NCBI RefSeq assembly: GCF_024197615.1
Contig: NZ_JAKUKE010000003.1
Location: 217,192-281,191 of the forward strand
Direction of reading: 5' to 3'
Origin: Desulfuromonas sp. KJ2020
Lineage (GTDB): Bacteria; Desulfobacterota; Desulfuromonadia; Desulfuromonadales; SZUA-540
DNA length: 64,000 bases
The translations under genes and the position numbers were made by a program. The notes beneath the pieces are model-generated. The model ran no database searches. It was not told where the DNA came from and was given only the letters and a program-made list of their open reading frames with translations. Shown piece by piece: positions 19,555-29,826 of this stretch. Positions within the stretch are counted from its first letter, which is position 1; each line of letters opens with the position of its first letter.

Positions 19555-20409
19555 ATGAAACGTATCGGTATCTACATTAAACGCAAAAATCCCACTGCGG
19601 TGCAGGTTGCGCGCGAGGTCAGCGACTGGTTGGCGCAGCGGGGAATAGAGGTCTTTTTCGAGGAAGGGCTGGCGGCCGAAATGGGGGGGGCCCAAGGCTA
19701 TCCCGGTCGCAGCATCCCCGCCATGGTCAACCTCATCCTGGTTCTGGGCGGCGATGGCACTCTGATCTCCGTCGCCCGCCAGGTCGGCGATTTGAAAACG
19801 CCCATTCTCGGGGTAAACCTGGGGAGTCTTGGCTTTCTTACCGAAGTCACTCTGGATGAGCTTTATCCCGTGCTGGAGCGGGTCATTCAGGGCGATTTTA
19901 CCGTCAGCGATCGCATGATGATGGATGTGGTCGTTCTGCGCCAGGGTCAGAAAGTCGGGCGTTTCCGGGTCCTCAATGATGTCGTCATCAACAAGGGCGC
20001 CCTGGCCCGCATCATCGACATGGAGGCTTCGGTCGACGATGTCTATCTGACGACCTTCAAGGCGGATGGTCTGATTATTTCCACGCCCACCGGGTCCACC
20101 GCCTATAATCTGGCGGCCGGCGGTCCTATCATGTCTCCCGGTCTGCACTGTCTCGTTATCTCACCGATCTGTCCCCACATGCTGACCAATCGTCCGATCA
20201 TCGTCCCTGATGAATCGATAATCCGCATTGAGGTCAAGTTTCAGGACGAGGATGTGGTTTTCACGGCAGACGGACAGGTCGGCATGCCGCTGCAGGGCGG
20301 GGACATTGTCGAGGTCCGTCGGTCCAAAAGCAGTACCCTGCTGGTCAAGAGTCCTTCCAAGGACTTTTTTCAGGTTTTGCGTACGAAGTTGAAGTGGGGG
20401 GAACGTTGA
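19555..20409 (+). CDS. nadK: NAD kinase
   Basis: A 284-residue ATP-dependent NAD kinase that makes NADP in the cytoplasm. The GGDG motif (VLGGDGTL) is at 65-68, followed by LNDVVINKG and STPTGSTAYNLAAGGPIM, all diagnostic. The ATG at 19555 has GAGG at a good distance; in-frame starts upstream would add 13 residues. Followed 56 bases later by recN, an arrangement found in many bacteria. Confidence 0.97.
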   Translation: MKRIGIYIKRKNPTAVQVAREVSDWLAQRGIEVFFEEGLAAEMGGAQGYPGRSIPAMVNLILVLGGDGTLISVARQVGDLKTPILGVNLGSLGFLTEVTLDELYPVLERVIQGDFTVSDRMMMDVVVLRQGQKVGRFRVLNDVVINKGALARIIDMEASVDDVYLTTFKADGLIISTPTGSTAYNLAAGGPIMSPGLHCLVISPICPHMLTNRPIIVPDESIIRIEVKFQDEDVVFTADGQVGMPLQGGDIVEVRRSKSSTLLVKSPSKDFFQVLRTKLKWGER

Positions 20410-20465
20410 CCTCAGTCTAAATGAACAAGGCATTTTATGCACAACGTAAGGGGGCGAGCTTCTTT

Positions 20466-22133
20466 ATGCTGACCGATCTCATTATCAAAAACTTCGCGAT
20501 TATCGACCGCTTGCATGTGACTTTCCAGCCCGGCTTTAATGTGTTGACAGGCGAAACCGGCGCCGGGAAGTCGATTATCATCGATGCCGTCGGCTTGCTC
20601 ATGGGAGATCGGGCTCGGCCGGAAGTCATCCGGACGGGAGAGGACGAAGCCCAAGTGGAGGCCATGTTCAATATTTCCGGTCGGCCCGGGATTGTGCAGC
20701 GCCTGGAGACTGAAGGTTTTGAGGCCGGGGAAGAGCTGATCGTCAAGCGGTTGGTGAGCCGGTCAGGAAAAAACCGGATCTATATCAACGGCTCCCTGGC
20801 CAAGTTGTCCCAATTGGAGGACGTGGCTTCTGAACTGCTGACCATTTATGGTCAGCATGAGCACCAGAACCTGCAGCGGGCCGATACGCACCTCGACCTT
20901 CTGGATCGGTACGCCAATCTGCAGGAGGAGGTGGCCCGTTACCGGGACATTTACCGTGATACCCAGGAACTCGAGAATAACCGGAAGAAGCTTGAGGAAG
21001 CCGAAAAAGAACGGCAACAGCGTCTCGACCTGCTGAACTACCAGAGTCGGGAGATTGACAGGGCCCAGTTGCAGCCCGGTGAAGAGGAGAGTCTGGCATC
21101 CGAAAGACTGCGTCTGCAACATGCTGAGAAGGTGGTTGCTGCCACAGACGGGGGGCACGAACTCCTCTATGGCATGGACGGGTCGGTCTGTGAAAAGTTG
21201 GGTGCTCTGGCTGACCGATTGGAGGGCCTGCGCGAGGTGGATTCGGGGCTGGGAGCCCTCGGTGAAGCCGTGCGCAACGCATTTTATGCCCTCGAAGACG
21301 TGGCTCTTCAGCTTCGTGATCACGCCGGGCAGGGAGGTTATGAGGAAGGACGTCAGGATCAGGTGGAGCAACGCTTGGCCCTGCTGGCTGGACTCAAGCG
21401 TAAATACGGGGCAACTGTCGATGAAATTCTGGCTTATAAAGAGAAAATCGATCATGAAATCGAAGTTCTCAAAGATATTGACGCCACCCGCGAGGTGTTG
21501 GACAAAAAATTGACCGAAAACCGGGCGCGCCTTCATGAGGCCGGCCAGCAGTTGTCCGAGGCCCGTCGGTCGGCTGGCGAAAGGTTGCGTGAAGCCCTCG
21601 AGCACGAGCTAAAAGATCTGGCCATGGAGAAGGCCCGTTTCGAGATGCGCCTTTTTCCCCTTTCCGCGCCGGGCCCCAAAGGGTTGGAGCGGGGGGAGTT
21701 TTATATTTCCGCCAATCCTGGTGAAGAGCCCAAACCTTTGGCCTGGATCGCCTCAGGCGGTGAGCTTTCCCGCATCATGCTGGCCCTGAAGAGTGTCGCC
21801 CCCGAGCGGAATGGTGTCTCTACGCTCGTCTTTGATGAAGTCGATGCGGGTGTCGGCGGGACGGCCGCCACGGCGGTCGGGGAAAAGTTGCGAAGAGTGG
21901 CACAAGGGTTGCAAGTTCTTTGCATTACCCACCTTCCTCAGGTCGCCGCTTTTGGCGACAGGCATTACCGGGTGGAAAAGATGCAGCAGGGGGGACGAAC
22001 TTTTACCGCCCTGGTCCCCCTGGAAGGGGAGGATCGGGTCCGAGAGATGGCCCGGATGCTCGGTGGAGCCCAGATGACCGAAAAAACCCTTGCCCATGCC
22101 CGGGAGATGATTACCTCCTCGGCCAGGAGTTGA
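20466..22133 (+). CDS. recN: DNA repair protein RecN
   Basis: A 555-residue SMC-like ATPase for double-strand break repair. Walker A GETGAGKS is at 29-36, two long coiled-coil arms occupy about 155-375, and the C-terminal part has the ABC signature ASGGELSRIMLALK and Walker B TLVFDEVDAGVGG. The start at 20466 gives the standard MLTDLIIKNFAIID N-terminus; an ATG at 20421 would add 15 residues that the family lacks. AAGGGGG lies about 12 bases upstream. Confidence 0.96.
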   Translation: MLTDLIIKNFAIIDRLHVTFQPGFNVLTGETGAGKSIIIDAVGLLMGDRARPEVIRTGEDEAQVEAMFNISGRPGIVQRLETEGFEAGEELIVKRLVSRSGKNRIYINGSLAKLSQLEDVASELLTIYGQHEHQNLQRADTHLDLLDRYANLQEEVARYRDIYRDTQELENNRKKLEEAEKERQQRLDLLNYQSREIDRAQLQPGEEESLASERLRLQHAEKVVAATDGGHELLYGMDGSVCEKLGALADRLEGLREVDSGLGALGEAVRNAFYALEDVALQLRDHAGQGGYEEGRQDQVEQRLALLAGLKRKYGATVDEILAYKEKIDHEIEVLKDIDATREVLDKKLTENRARLHEAGQQLSEARRSAGERLREALEHELKDLAMEKARFEMRLFPLSAPGPKGLERGEFYISANPGEEPKPLAWIASGGELSRIMLALKSVAPERNGVSTLVFDEVDAGVGGTAATAVGEKLRRVAQGLQVLCITHLPQVAAFGDRHYRVEKMQQGGRTFTALVPLEGEDRVREMARMLGGAQMTEKTLAHAREMITSSARS

Positions 22134-22196
22134 GTCGAGCCTTTTTATATTTCCTTTCTATGGGGTCTTTTTTTCGAGGGGGAGAGCAACCGCGTT

Positions 22197-22646
22197 ATGA
22201 TACGCCGAGCCAGAATACCGGACGCCAAGTCCATCCATAAACTTTTGATCGGTTATGCCAAGGACGGTCTCATGCTGTCCCGTTCCTTGGCAGAAATATA
22301 TGAAACAATTCGTGATTTTTACGTTTTTGAGGAAGACGGCGAAGTGGTCGGAACGGTTTCGCTGAATATCTGCTGGGAGGACCTGGCCGAAGTGCGCTCT
22401 CTGGCGGTTTCAGAATCCAGCGGTCTGAAAGGGATCGGGCGTCAGCTTGTCATGGCCTGCTTGGAAGAGGCTCGCCAGCTTGGGGTCAGACGGGTCTTTG
22501 CGCTGACATACAAGCCTGGATTTTTTGAAAAGATGGGATTTCATCTGATTGAAAAATCGGAATTGCCCCACAAGATCTGGAGTGATTGTATCAAGTGCGC
22601 CAAGTTTCCCGAATGTGATGAAATCGCCCTGAGTATCGAACTCTGA
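22197..22646 (+). CDS. short GNAT acetyltransferase, possible N-acetylglutamate synthase
   Basis: A 149-residue single-domain GNAT protein. The acetyl-CoA loop is GLKGIGRQLV (about residues 79-88). The C-terminal pattern WSDCIKCAKFPECDEIA is the one I associate with short ArgA-type N-acetylglutamate synthases of Geobacter relatives and actinobacteria, which lack the kinase-like domain of E. coli ArgA. That would make it the first step of arginine synthesis, and argJ lies 4 kb downstream on the same strand. Function inferred from this pattern; it could acetylate something else. It starts 63 bases after recN. Confidence 0.75.
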   Translation: MIRRARIPDAKSIHKLLIGYAKDGLMLSRSLAEIYETIRDFYVFEEDGEVVGTVSLNICWEDLAEVRSLAVSESSGLKGIGRQLVMACLEEARQLGVRRVFALTYKPGFFEKMGFHLIEKSELPHKIWSDCIKCAKFPECDEIALSIEL

Positions 22647-22725
22647 CCTCTTGGCTCAATGGCGGCCCGATGAGCCCAAAAACGTCATCAGGTCTTATCA
22701 GGTAAACCGAAGATTTCCAATTAGC

Positions 22726-22754
22726 TTGACAGGGCTTGGCGGCTTCTTTTATTA
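22726..22754 (+). promoter_or_regulatory. promoter before the M23 peptidase gene
   Basis: TTGACA (22726-22731), a 17-base spacer, then TTATTA (22749-22754), about 60 bases before the TTG start at 22816. Confidence 0.6.
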
Positions 22755-22815
22755 ATGAGCGTCGCGGATTCATGTTCATTCGGATGGTGCGATACTAAAA
22801 AACCAGGAGGACCGT

Positions 22816-23685
22816 TTGTCCGCTAAACGATTTACACTGCTTGTCATTCCGGAAGGATCTCATCGGGTGCGCCGGTTCACGCTGCCCCGACGCTGGATTT
22901 CTCTGGCCATTACGTGTTCCGTCCTGCTTTTTCTGGGCACGAGCGCGCTGCTATTCGATTACGTCAGAACACACGTCGACCGTCAGGAGCTGCAGCGCCT
23001 GCGTACCGAAAACCGTTCCCAGCAGCAGGAGATCGGCCGACTTTGCGCTAACATCGAAGATCTTCGCAAAGAAATGGTGGTCTTGGCCCAGAATGACGCC
23101 AAGGTTCGGGTGCTGGCCCAGTTGTCCGGTCCCCGTCCCGATGCCCTCAACGGCATGGGGGGAGCGCCGGAGGACGATGCGGCCACGGAATTCTCTGAAT
23201 TGCAGCGGCAGATCGACCAGATCCGTGAGGCCATTGAACTTCGTCGGGAAAGTCAGGAAGAGGTCCAGGGTTTTCTTAATGACCAGCGCTCTCTCATGGC
23301 AGCAAAACCCAATGGCTGGCCTGTCAAAGGCTGGGTGACTTCCAATTTCGGCATGCGTAATTCTCCCTTCACGGGTAAACGCAAAATGCACGAAGGGCTT
23401 GATATCGCGGCCAGTACCGGTACGACGGTTATCGCCACTGCCGACGGCATCGTCAGTCGGGCCGAAACCGCTCCCGGTTACGGCAAGATGGTCGTTATCG
23501 ACCACGGCTACGGTTTCAAAACCCTCTATGGCCACAACTCCAAACTCTTTGTCAAGGTCGGTCAAAGGGTCAAGCGCGGGGACAAGATCGCGGCAGTGGG
23601 CAACACGGGGACTTCTACCGGTACCCATCTGCATTATGAGGTTCGCCTCAATGGCGTGCCCCTCAATCCAAAAAAATATATTTGA
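22816..23685 (+). CDS. M23-family peptidoglycan endopeptidase / envelope LytM protein
   Basis: A 289-residue membrane-anchored envelope protein. One membrane helix (about residues 29-49) is followed by a coiled coil (about 55-90 and 130-160) and a C-terminal M23 (LytM) domain (about 170-289). The zinc ligands are present: HEGLD (H and D of the first motif) and THLHYEV (HxH), so it is probably an active endopeptidase rather than an EnvC-type activator. Translation begins at TTG, supported by a perfect AGGAGG five bases upstream. A strong terminator follows, separating it from secA. Confidence 0.92.
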   Translation: MSAKRFTLLVIPEGSHRVRRFTLPRRWISLAITCSVLLFLGTSALLFDYVRTHVDRQELQRLRTENRSQQQEIGRLCANIEDLRKEMVVLAQNDAKVRVLAQLSGPRPDALNGMGGAPEDDAATEFSELQRQIDQIREAIELRRESQEEVQGFLNDQRSLMAAKPNGWPVKGWVTSNFGMRNSPFTGKRKMHEGLDIAASTGTTVIATADGIVSRAETAPGYGKMVVIDHGYGFKTLYGHNSKLFVKVGQRVKRGDKIAAVGNTGTSTGTHLHYEVRLNGVPLNPKKYI

Positions 23686-23706
23686 CGATTTGCCTGTCGC
23701 CCATTA

Positions 23707-23739
23707 CAAAACCCCGGAATTTCCGGGGTTTTGTTTTTT
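23707..23739 (+). terminator. strong Rho-independent terminator
   Basis: A perfect 13-bp stem CAAAACCCCGGAA / TTCCGGGGTTTTG with a one-base nominal loop (opening to about three to five) is followed by TTTTTT. Confidence 0.9.
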
Positions 23740-23779
23740 GGGGATGGCGCGAAACGGCAGTATGGGAGCGTCATAGTCC

Positions 23780-23809
23780 TTGTGAGGATTCTCGGGGCTA
23801 TGCTATGAT
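23780..23809 (+). promoter_or_regulatory. candidate secA promoter
   Basis: TTGTGA (23780-23785), an 18-base spacer, then TATGAT (23804-23809), about 88 bases before the secA start and downstream of the terminator. Confidence 0.45.
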
Positions 23810-23896
23810 TCCAGGTCCTCAGCGCGATCTGGCCTGCCGGTGTAAAAACTGGCGACGCCCCGCTGAACAAATTCTGAAACGTTAAGGAGCCTTTTG

Positions 23897-26587
23897 ATGA
23901 TCGGTTCATTGGTACGAAAGATTGTTGGCAGCAAGAATGAGCGTGAACTCAAGCAGTTAAGGCTTGTCGTAGATAAAATCAACGCCCTGGAGCCTTCGAT
24001 ATCTCCTCTGTCCGACGAGGAACTCCGTGGTAAAACAGCCGAGTTCCGTCAACGCCTTGAGCAGGGGGAGTCCCTGGACAACCTGCTGCCGGAAGCTTTC
24101 GCCGTTGTGCGTGAAGCGGCGCGTCGGGTGCTCGGCATGCGTCACTTTGACGTCCAACTGATCGGAGGCATGGTCCTTCACTCAGGGAAAATCGCCGAGA
24201 TGAAGACAGGCGAGGGCAAGACCCTGGTCGCCACCTTGCCAGCCTATCTCAACGCCTTGAGTGGGCGCGGCGTTCACGTCATTACCGTCAACGATTATCT
24301 GGCGCGCCGCGACTCCGAGTGGATGGGGCAGGTCCATCGTTTTCTGGGGCTGACTGTCGGCTGCATCGTGCATGGCCTCACGGATACCCAGCGCAAGGAA
24401 GCCTACGGCTGCGACATCACCTATGGCACCAACAACGAATTCGGCTTCGACTATCTGCGCGATAACATGAAGTTCGCCCTCAGCGATTATGTGCAGCGCG
24501 AGCTCAACTTTGCCATCGTCGATGAGGTTGACAGCATCCTGATCGATGAAGCCCGTACGCCCCTGATCATTTCCGGTCCCAGTGAGGCGTCCAGCGAACT
24601 GTACTATACCGTCAATCGCATCATCCCCATGCTCAAGAAGGGTGAGGTCATCGAAACCCGCGACGGCAAGATCGGCCAGACCCTCAAGGAGTACACCGGC
24701 GACTTTACCGTCGATGAAAAGGCCAAGGCTTCCAGTTTGACCGAGGAGGGGGTTGCCAAGGTCGAAAAGCTGCTCGGCGTGGAGAACCTCTACGAGCCCC
24801 GCAATATCGAACTTCTCCACCACGTCAACCAGGCCCTCAAGGCCCACGCTCTCTTCCGTCGGGATGTCGACTATGTCGTCAAGGATGGCGAGGTCATGAT
24901 TGTCGATGAGTTTACAGGGCGTCTGATGCCGGGGCGGCGCTGGAGCGACGGTCTGCACCAGGCCGTGGAGGCGAAGGAAGGGGTCAAGATCGAGAGCGAA
25001 AACCAGACGCTGGCCACCATTACCTTTCAGAACTATTTCCGCATGTACAACAAGCTTTCCGGTATGACGGGGACGGCCGATACGGAAGCCGCGGAATTCC
25101 ATCAGATTTACAAACTCGATGTCGTGGTCATTCCGACCAACCGTCCGCTGCTGCGTAAAGACTACGCCGATGTCATCTATAAAACGGAAAAAGAGAAGTT
25201 CAAGGCGGTTGTGGACGATGTGGTCGGCTGTCATGAAACGGGTCAGCCGGTGCTTGTCGGTACCATCTCCATTGAAAAATCGGAAGTGCTCGCCGAAATG
25301 CTGCGCAAGCGCGGAGTTCCTCATCACGTTCTCAATGCCAAACATCACGAGAAGGAGGCGGAGATCGTGGCGCAGGCTGGCCGCAAGGGAGCGGTGACCA
25401 TCGCCACCAATATGGCCGGTCGCGGCACCGATATCATCCTCGGCGGCAACGCCGAGCTCCTCGCCCGTCGGGAAGCGGCAACGGCTGAGGATCCCGATGC
25501 GGCGGAAATGGCTCTGCTGGAAAAATATCGTGCCCTCTGCGCGGCAGAAAAAGAGGCGGTACTTGAGGCCGGCGGACTTTATATTCTGGGCACGGAGCGT
25601 CATGAATCACGCCGCATCGACAACCAGCTGCGCGGCCGCAGCGGCCGCCAGGGCGATCCCGGGGCGAGCCGTTTTTATCTAAGCCTTGAAGACGATCTTC
25701 TGCGTATTTTCGGTTCGCACCGTGTCGCTTTCGTCATGGACAAGCTCAAGATTCCCGAAGGGGAGCCCATTGAGCACGGCATTATCTCGCGGGCCATTGA
25801 AAACGCCCAGAAAAAGGTGGAAGGCCACAACTTCGACATCCGCAAGCACTTGATCGAATATGACGATGTCATGAACAAACAGCGCGAGGTCATTTACACC
25901 CAGCGCAAGGAGGTTCTGGCCGGGGAGAATCTGCGCGAGACCTACGAATCGATCGTTGGCGAAACCATCGAGGATATGGTTGCCACTTTCTGTCCTGAGA
26001 AGACGCGTGCCGAGGACTGGAACTGGCAGAGCCTGGCGGAAGACTTTCTAAACCAGTTCAATTTTCCGCCAGATTTGGGTGACACCGCCGCGGTCGACCT
26101 GACCCAGGATGCTCTGGCCGGGCGTCTCCGGGAGCAGGTTCTGGAACGGCTGCAGCAGCGCGAGGAGGAGTTTACGCCTCCTGTTATGGAGCACCTGATG
26201 AAGGTGCTGCTGCTCCAGACCATCGATTCTCAGTGGAAGGACCATCTGCTTTCCATCGATCACCTCAAGGAGGGGATTGGGCTGAGGGGCTACGGACAGC
26301 GCAATCCCAAAGAGGAATACAAACGGGAGGCTTACAGCCTCTTCATGGAAATGATGGGGCGCATTCGCCATGAAGTGGTGCAGAAGCTCTATCGTATCCA
26401 GTTGGCCAAGGAAGAGGATGTGGAGAAGTTGGAAGCCGAACAGCGGCGCCGGCGCATCGTTCTGAATCGTGTGGGGGGCGAGAGCCAGGATAAGCAGCCG
26501 GTGACCCGCGAAGAGGACAAGGTCGGGCGTAACGACCCCTGTCCTTGCGGCAGCGGTAAAAAGTACAAAAAATGTTGCGGAGCCTAA
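23897..26587 (+). CDS. secA: preprotein translocase ATPase SecA
   Basis: An 896-residue motor that drives secretory proteins through SecYEG. Walker A MKTGEGKT is at 102-109, [12 protein letters not shown] gives Walker B, and [21 protein letters not shown] marks NBD2. The C-terminal zinc motif [14 protein letters not shown] is present, implying SecB or ribosome binding. The ATG at 23897 is chosen over the TTG one codon earlier because GGAG is seven bases upstream. Followed 72 bases later by argJ. Confidence 0.98.
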   Translation: MIGSLVRKIVGSKNERELKQLRLVVDKINALEPSISPLSDEELRGKTAEFRQRLEQGESLDNLLPEAFAVVREAARRVLGMRHFDVQLIGGMVLHSGKIAEMKTGEGKTLVATLPAYLNALSGRGVHVITVNDYLARRDSEWMGQVHRFLGLTVGCIVHGLTDTQRKEAYGCDITYGTNNEFGFDYLRDNMKFALSDYVQRELNFAIVDEVDSILIDEARTPLIISGPSEASSELYYTVNRIIPMLKKGEVIETRDGKIGQTLKEYTGDFTVDEKAKASSLTEEGVAKVEKLLGVENLYEPRNIELLHHVNQALKAHALFRRDVDYVVKDGEVMIVDEFTGRLMPGRRWSDGLHQAVEAKEGVKIESENQTLATITFQNYFRMYNKLSGMTGTADTEAAEFHQIYKLDVVVIPTNRPLLRKDYADVIYKTEKEKFKAVVDDVVGCHETGQPVLVGTISIEKSEVLAEMLRKRGVPHHVLNAKHHEKEAEIVAQAGRKGAVTIATNMAGRGTDIILGGNAELLARREAATAEDPDAAEMALLEKYRALCAAEKEAVLEAGGLYILGTERHESRRIDNQLRGRSGRQGDPGASRFYLSLEDDLLRIFGSHRVAFVMDKLKIPEGEPIEHGIISRAIENAQKKVEGHNFDIRKHLIEYDDVMNKQREVIYTQRKEVLAGENLRETYESIVGETIEDMVATFCPEKTRAEDWNWQSLAEDFLNQFNFPPDLGDTAAVDLTQDALAGRLREQVLERLQQREEEFTPPVMEHLMKVLLLQTIDSQWKDHLLSIDHLKEGIGLRGYGQRNPKEEYKREAYSLFMEMMGRIRHEVVQKLYRIQLAKEEDVEKLEAEQRRRRIVLNRVGGESQDKQPVTREEDKVGRNDPCPCGSGKKYKKCCGA

Positions 26588-26659
26588 GCGAACATCCGTC
26601 GCCGGCTCAAGGCTATCATGTTTTCTCATCCATCACGTCAGGATCCGGGAGCATCTGTC

Positions 26660-27859
26660 ATGACTGAGACCACATCCGAAACGGTCAAGGGGTTTCGCTT
26701 CGCCGCGGCTTCGGCCGGCATCAAAAAGTCAGGGAAGGCTGATCTGGCGCTCATCCTCTCCGAAGTGCCGGCGACTGCCGCCGGTGTTTTTACCACCAAT
26801 AAGGTGATTGCCGCTCCATTACAGGTGACCGCACCCCGCATCCATCTTGGACGCTGTCAGGCGGTCCTCGTCAACAGTGGTAACGCCAATGCCTGTACCG
26901 GAGAACAGGGACTCAAGGATGCCCGCCGCTGCGGCGCGCTCTGTGCCAGTGTGCTGGGTATTGAAGAAGAGCTGGTCGCCGTCTCTTCCACCGGTGTTAT
27001 CGGGGTGCCGCTGCCGATGGACAAGTTCGAAAGAGCCATTCCTTCGCTCCCTGTGGCATTAAATAAAGGCGCTGCCCAGGATGTGGCCCAGGCCATACGC
27101 ACTACCGACGCCTTCCCCAAGATGGCCTCGGTGCGTGTTCCCTGTGGGCAAGGGCATTACACCCTGATGGGCATCGCCAAGGGCGCCGGCATGATTCATC
27201 CCAACATGGCAACCATGCTCGGCTTTGTGATGACTGACGCCGAAGTGGATCCCTCTTTTCTGAAGGAGGCGCTGCGCCAGGCCGTTGCCGATTCCTTCAA
27301 CAGCATCACTGTGGACGGAGATACGTCTACCAACGATATGGTCCTCATCCTTGCCAATGGTCTGGCCGGCAATACACCCATTCAAGCGGGGACGGAAGCC
27401 GGGGCCGATTTTCTGCAGGCCTTGAAGACAATTCTGCTGGATCTGGCCAAGATGATCGTCCGTGACGGCGAAGGGGCCACCAAGGTTGTCCGCATTCACG
27501 TGCAAGGGGCCCTTGATGCCGCCAACGCCAAAACGGTGGCTCGCAGCATCGCCACCTCCAATCTGGTCAAGACCGCCTTTTTTGGGGCGGACGCCAACTG
27601 GGGACGCATCATTGCTGCGGCCGGATATTCAGGCGCTGAGGTCGATCCCAATCGGGTGACCATTCTGTTCGATGAGGTTCCCGTCGTTCGTCAGGGGCTG
27701 AGTACTGGCCAGGACTTCGAGGCGCAGGCGACTGCGGTGCTCAAAAAACCGGAATTCACCGTGACCGTTGACCTGGGTCTGGGTGAAGGGACGGGCGATT
27801 ACTACACATCTGATTTGACCTACGATTATGTGAAGATAAACTCCGATTATCGCAGTTGA
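26660..27859 (+). CDS. argJ: ArgJ: ornithine acetyltransferase / N-acetylglutamate synthase
   Basis: A 399-residue enzyme of the cyclic arginine pathway. It moves the acetyl group from N-acetylornithine to glutamate. The self-cleavage and catalytic site is NMATMLGF, with the Ala184-Thr185 bond expected to be cut and Thr185 the new N-terminal nucleophile. DGDTSTNDM is also typical. The ATG at 26660 has GGGAG upstream; the frame extends to 26618. Whether it is bifunctional cannot be decided from sequence alone, and a separate short GNAT candidate for N-acetylglutamate synthase is nearby. A terminator follows. Confidence 0.96.
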   Translation: MTETTSETVKGFRFAAASAGIKKSGKADLALILSEVPATAAGVFTTNKVIAAPLQVTAPRIHLGRCQAVLVNSGNANACTGEQGLKDARRCGALCASVLGIEEELVAVSSTGVIGVPLPMDKFERAIPSLPVALNKGAAQDVAQAIRTTDAFPKMASVRVPCGQGHYTLMGIAKGAGMIHPNMATMLGFVMTDAEVDPSFLKEALRQAVADSFNSITVDGDTSTNDMVLILANGLAGNTPIQAGTEAGADFLQALKTILLDLAKMIVRDGEGATKVVRIHVQGALDAANAKTVARSIATSNLVKTAFFGADANWGRIIAAAGYSGAEVDPNRVTILFDEVPVVRQGLSTGQDFEAQATAVLKKPEFTVTVDLGLGEGTGDYYTSDLTYDYVKINSDYRS

Positions 27860-27900
27860 GGGGGCGGACTTCTGTCTTTTCTGCTGTCTGCTGAATGATG

Positions 27901-27935
27901 CGGGCCGCTTTTTATTGCGGCCCGTTTCTATTTTG
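27901..27935 (+). terminator. Rho-independent terminator after argJ
   Basis: CGGGCCGC pairs with GCGGCCCG around an 8-base T-rich loop, followed by TTTCTATTTT. Confidence 0.85.
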
Positions 27936-27960
27936 CTACCGTTAAATGATGAGGCTGAAT

Positions 27961-28632
27961 ATGAATTTTAAGAGCCCTGCCTCCCGGATTGATCATACCC
28001 TATTAAAAGCAGATACTCGTTCGAGCCAGGTTCGCCACCTGTGCGAGGAGGCAGTGGAGTACGGCTTTGCCTCGGTTTGCATCCCGCCTTTCTATGTCCC
28101 TCTGGCTGCGGATGTCCTTTATGGCTCGGAAGTCGCCGTGGCCACGGTGGTCGGTTTTCCTCTCGGTTATGCCAGTTCCCTGGTCAAGGCATTCGAAGCG
28201 CAGGACGCGGTGAGAAGGGGCGCCGCTGAAATCGATATGGTTATTCCGGTCGGGGCGGCGCTGGAGGGGCGCCGGGATCAGGTTTTACAGGATATCCGTC
28301 AGGTAGTCGCCGCCGCCGAAGGGGCCCGGGTCAAGGTCATTCTGGAATGCTGTTATCTGGAGGATGCCCTTAAGGGAGAGTTGGCACGCCTGGTTGTGGA
28401 AGCTGGCGCCGCTTATGTCAAGACCTCAACGGGCTTCGGCCCCGGTGGCGCGACGACCGCGGATGTCGCCCTGCTGGCCGAAGCTGTGGCTGGACGGGTC
28501 GGGGTCAAGGCCGCCGGCGGCATACGCGACTGGGAAACCTGCCATCGCATGCTTGCCGCCGGAGCTACCCGCATCGGTACAAGCGCAGGGGTAACCATCG
28601 TCGAGCAATGGCGGCGTCAGAGGGATCTATGA
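27961..28632 (+). CDS. deoC: deoxyribose-phosphate aldolase
   Basis: A 223-residue class I aldolase that splits 2-deoxyribose 5-phosphate into glyceraldehyde 3-phosphate and acetaldehyde. The Schiff-base lysine is Lys154 in YVKTSTGF, and Lys183 in VKAAGGIR is the second active-site lysine. IDHTLLK at the start is also diagnostic. The ATG at 27961 has GAGG six bases upstream; earlier ATGs at 27946 and 27949 overlap that site. Its stop overlaps the deoB start (ATGA), so both are translated together. Confidence 0.96.
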   Translation: MNFKSPASRIDHTLLKADTRSSQVRHLCEEAVEYGFASVCIPPFYVPLAADVLYGSEVAVATVVGFPLGYASSLVKAFEAQDAVRRGAAEIDMVIPVGAALEGRRDQVLQDIRQVVAAAEGARVKVILECCYLEDALKGELARLVVEAGAAYVKTSTGFGPGGATTADVALLAEAVAGRVGVKAAGGIRDWETCHRMLAAGATRIGTSAGVTIVEQWRRQRDL

Positions 28633-29795
28633 ACAAGGCGGCATTTGAGCGGGTGGTGCTGATTACCCTGGACGGGGTAGGTGTCGGTGCCCAGGAGGAC
28701 GCCGGGGATTATGGAGACGAGGGGGCTGACACCCTGGGGCATGTGGCTCGGCACTGCGGCGGCCTGCGGCTGCCGACCCTGCAGGCCCTCGGCCTGGGAA
28801 ACATCCATTCCGTAGCAGGCGTGTCGCCGGTGGCAGAGGCCAAGGGTTTGTATGGCCGCCTGCGGGAGATTTCCGCCGGCAAAGACACCACGACCGGCCA
28901 CTGGGAGCTGGCCGGCATTATTCAGACGCAGCCTTTTCCCACCTACCCCGACGGCTTCCCGGCTGCAATCATGATGGCTTTCCAGCGTGAGACGGGTTTG
29001 GAGCCTCTGGGCAATATCGCCGCCAGTGGTACTGAAATTCTCAAAGTGCTAGGAGAGGAGCATCTGCGTACGGGCAGGCCCATCGTCTATACCAGCGCCG
29101 ACTCGGTCTTTCAGATCGCCGCCCACGAAGAGGTCATTCCGGTGGAACGCCTTTATGAAATCTGCCGTATCGCTCGGCGTCTGCTCGACCCTTACCGGGT
29201 GGGCCGGGTGATTGCCAGACCTTTTGTCGGTACGTGCGCAGCCGATTTCCGCCGGACCTCTCGACGGCATGATTTTTCCCTCCTGCCGACCCAGAAAACC
29301 ATCCTCGACCGGGTCAAGGAGATGGGGATGCGTGTATACGCTGTGGGTAAAATCAGGGATATCTTTGCCGGGCAGGGGGTTACCGACAGTGTGACCTCGC
29401 AGAGTAATGCTGATGGCATGGCCAAGACCCTGGAGGCGCTGTCTGTGGTGAACCGAGGGCTGATCTTCACGAATCTGGTGGACTTTGACATGCTTTACGG
29501 CCACCGTCTGGAGGCGACGGGCTTCGGTCGTGCCCTTGAAGAATTCGATCGGTGGCTGCCGCGTCTCCAGCAGACCATGGGCCCGCGGGATCTTCTGGTG
29601 ATCACGGCCGACCATGGCTGCGACCCGACCACCCCCGGCACGGATCACTCCCGTGAATACGTGCCGCTGCTTATCTGGCATCCGGGGCTGGAAAAGGGGG
29701 CGGATCTCGGTGTGCGCGCTTCTTTTGCTGATGTGGCGGCAACGGTCGCCGCCGCGCTGCAGGTGCCTTTTGCCGTGGGGGAAAGCGTTCTGTGA
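28629..29795 (+). CDS. deoB: phosphopentomutase
   Basis: A 388-residue alkaline-phosphatase-superfamily enzyme that interconverts (deoxy)ribose 1- and 5-phosphate in nucleoside salvage. Metal-binding motifs are visible: LITLDGVGVG at the start, the phosphoacceptor region SAGKDTTTGHWELAG, DFDMLYGHR, and ITADHGCDPTTPGTDHSRE near the end. It overlaps deoC by 4 bases and feeds it deoxyribose 5-phosphate. The stop is 20 bases from the end of the convergent PilZ gene. Confidence 0.96.
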   Translation: MNKAAFERVVLITLDGVGVGAQEDAGDYGDEGADTLGHVARHCGGLRLPTLQALGLGNIHSVAGVSPVAEAKGLYGRLREISAGKDTTTGHWELAGIIQTQPFPTYPDGFPAAIMMAFQRETGLEPLGNIAASGTEILKVLGEEHLRTGRPIVYTSADSVFQIAAHEEVIPVERLYEICRIARRLLDPYRVGRVIARPFVGTCAADFRRTSRRHDFSLLPTQKTILDRVKEMGMRVYAVGKIRDIFAGQGVTDSVTSQSNADGMAKTLEALSVVNRGLIFTNLVDFDMLYGHRLEATGFGRALEEFDRWLPRLQQTMGPRDLLVITADHGCDPTTPGTDHSREYVPLLIWHPGLEKGADLGVRASFADVAATVAAALQVPFAVGESVL

Positions 29796-29811
29796 GGAAG
29801 GAGTGCCGGGG

Positions 29812-29826
29812 GCAGTCAGTGACTGC
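29812..29826. repeat. 15-base perfect palindrome at the deoB / PilZ junction
   Basis: GCAGTCA-G-TGACTGC straddles the end of the minus-strand PilZ gene in the 20-base gap behind deoB. There is no T-tract, so it is at best a weak terminator. Confidence 0.35.
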
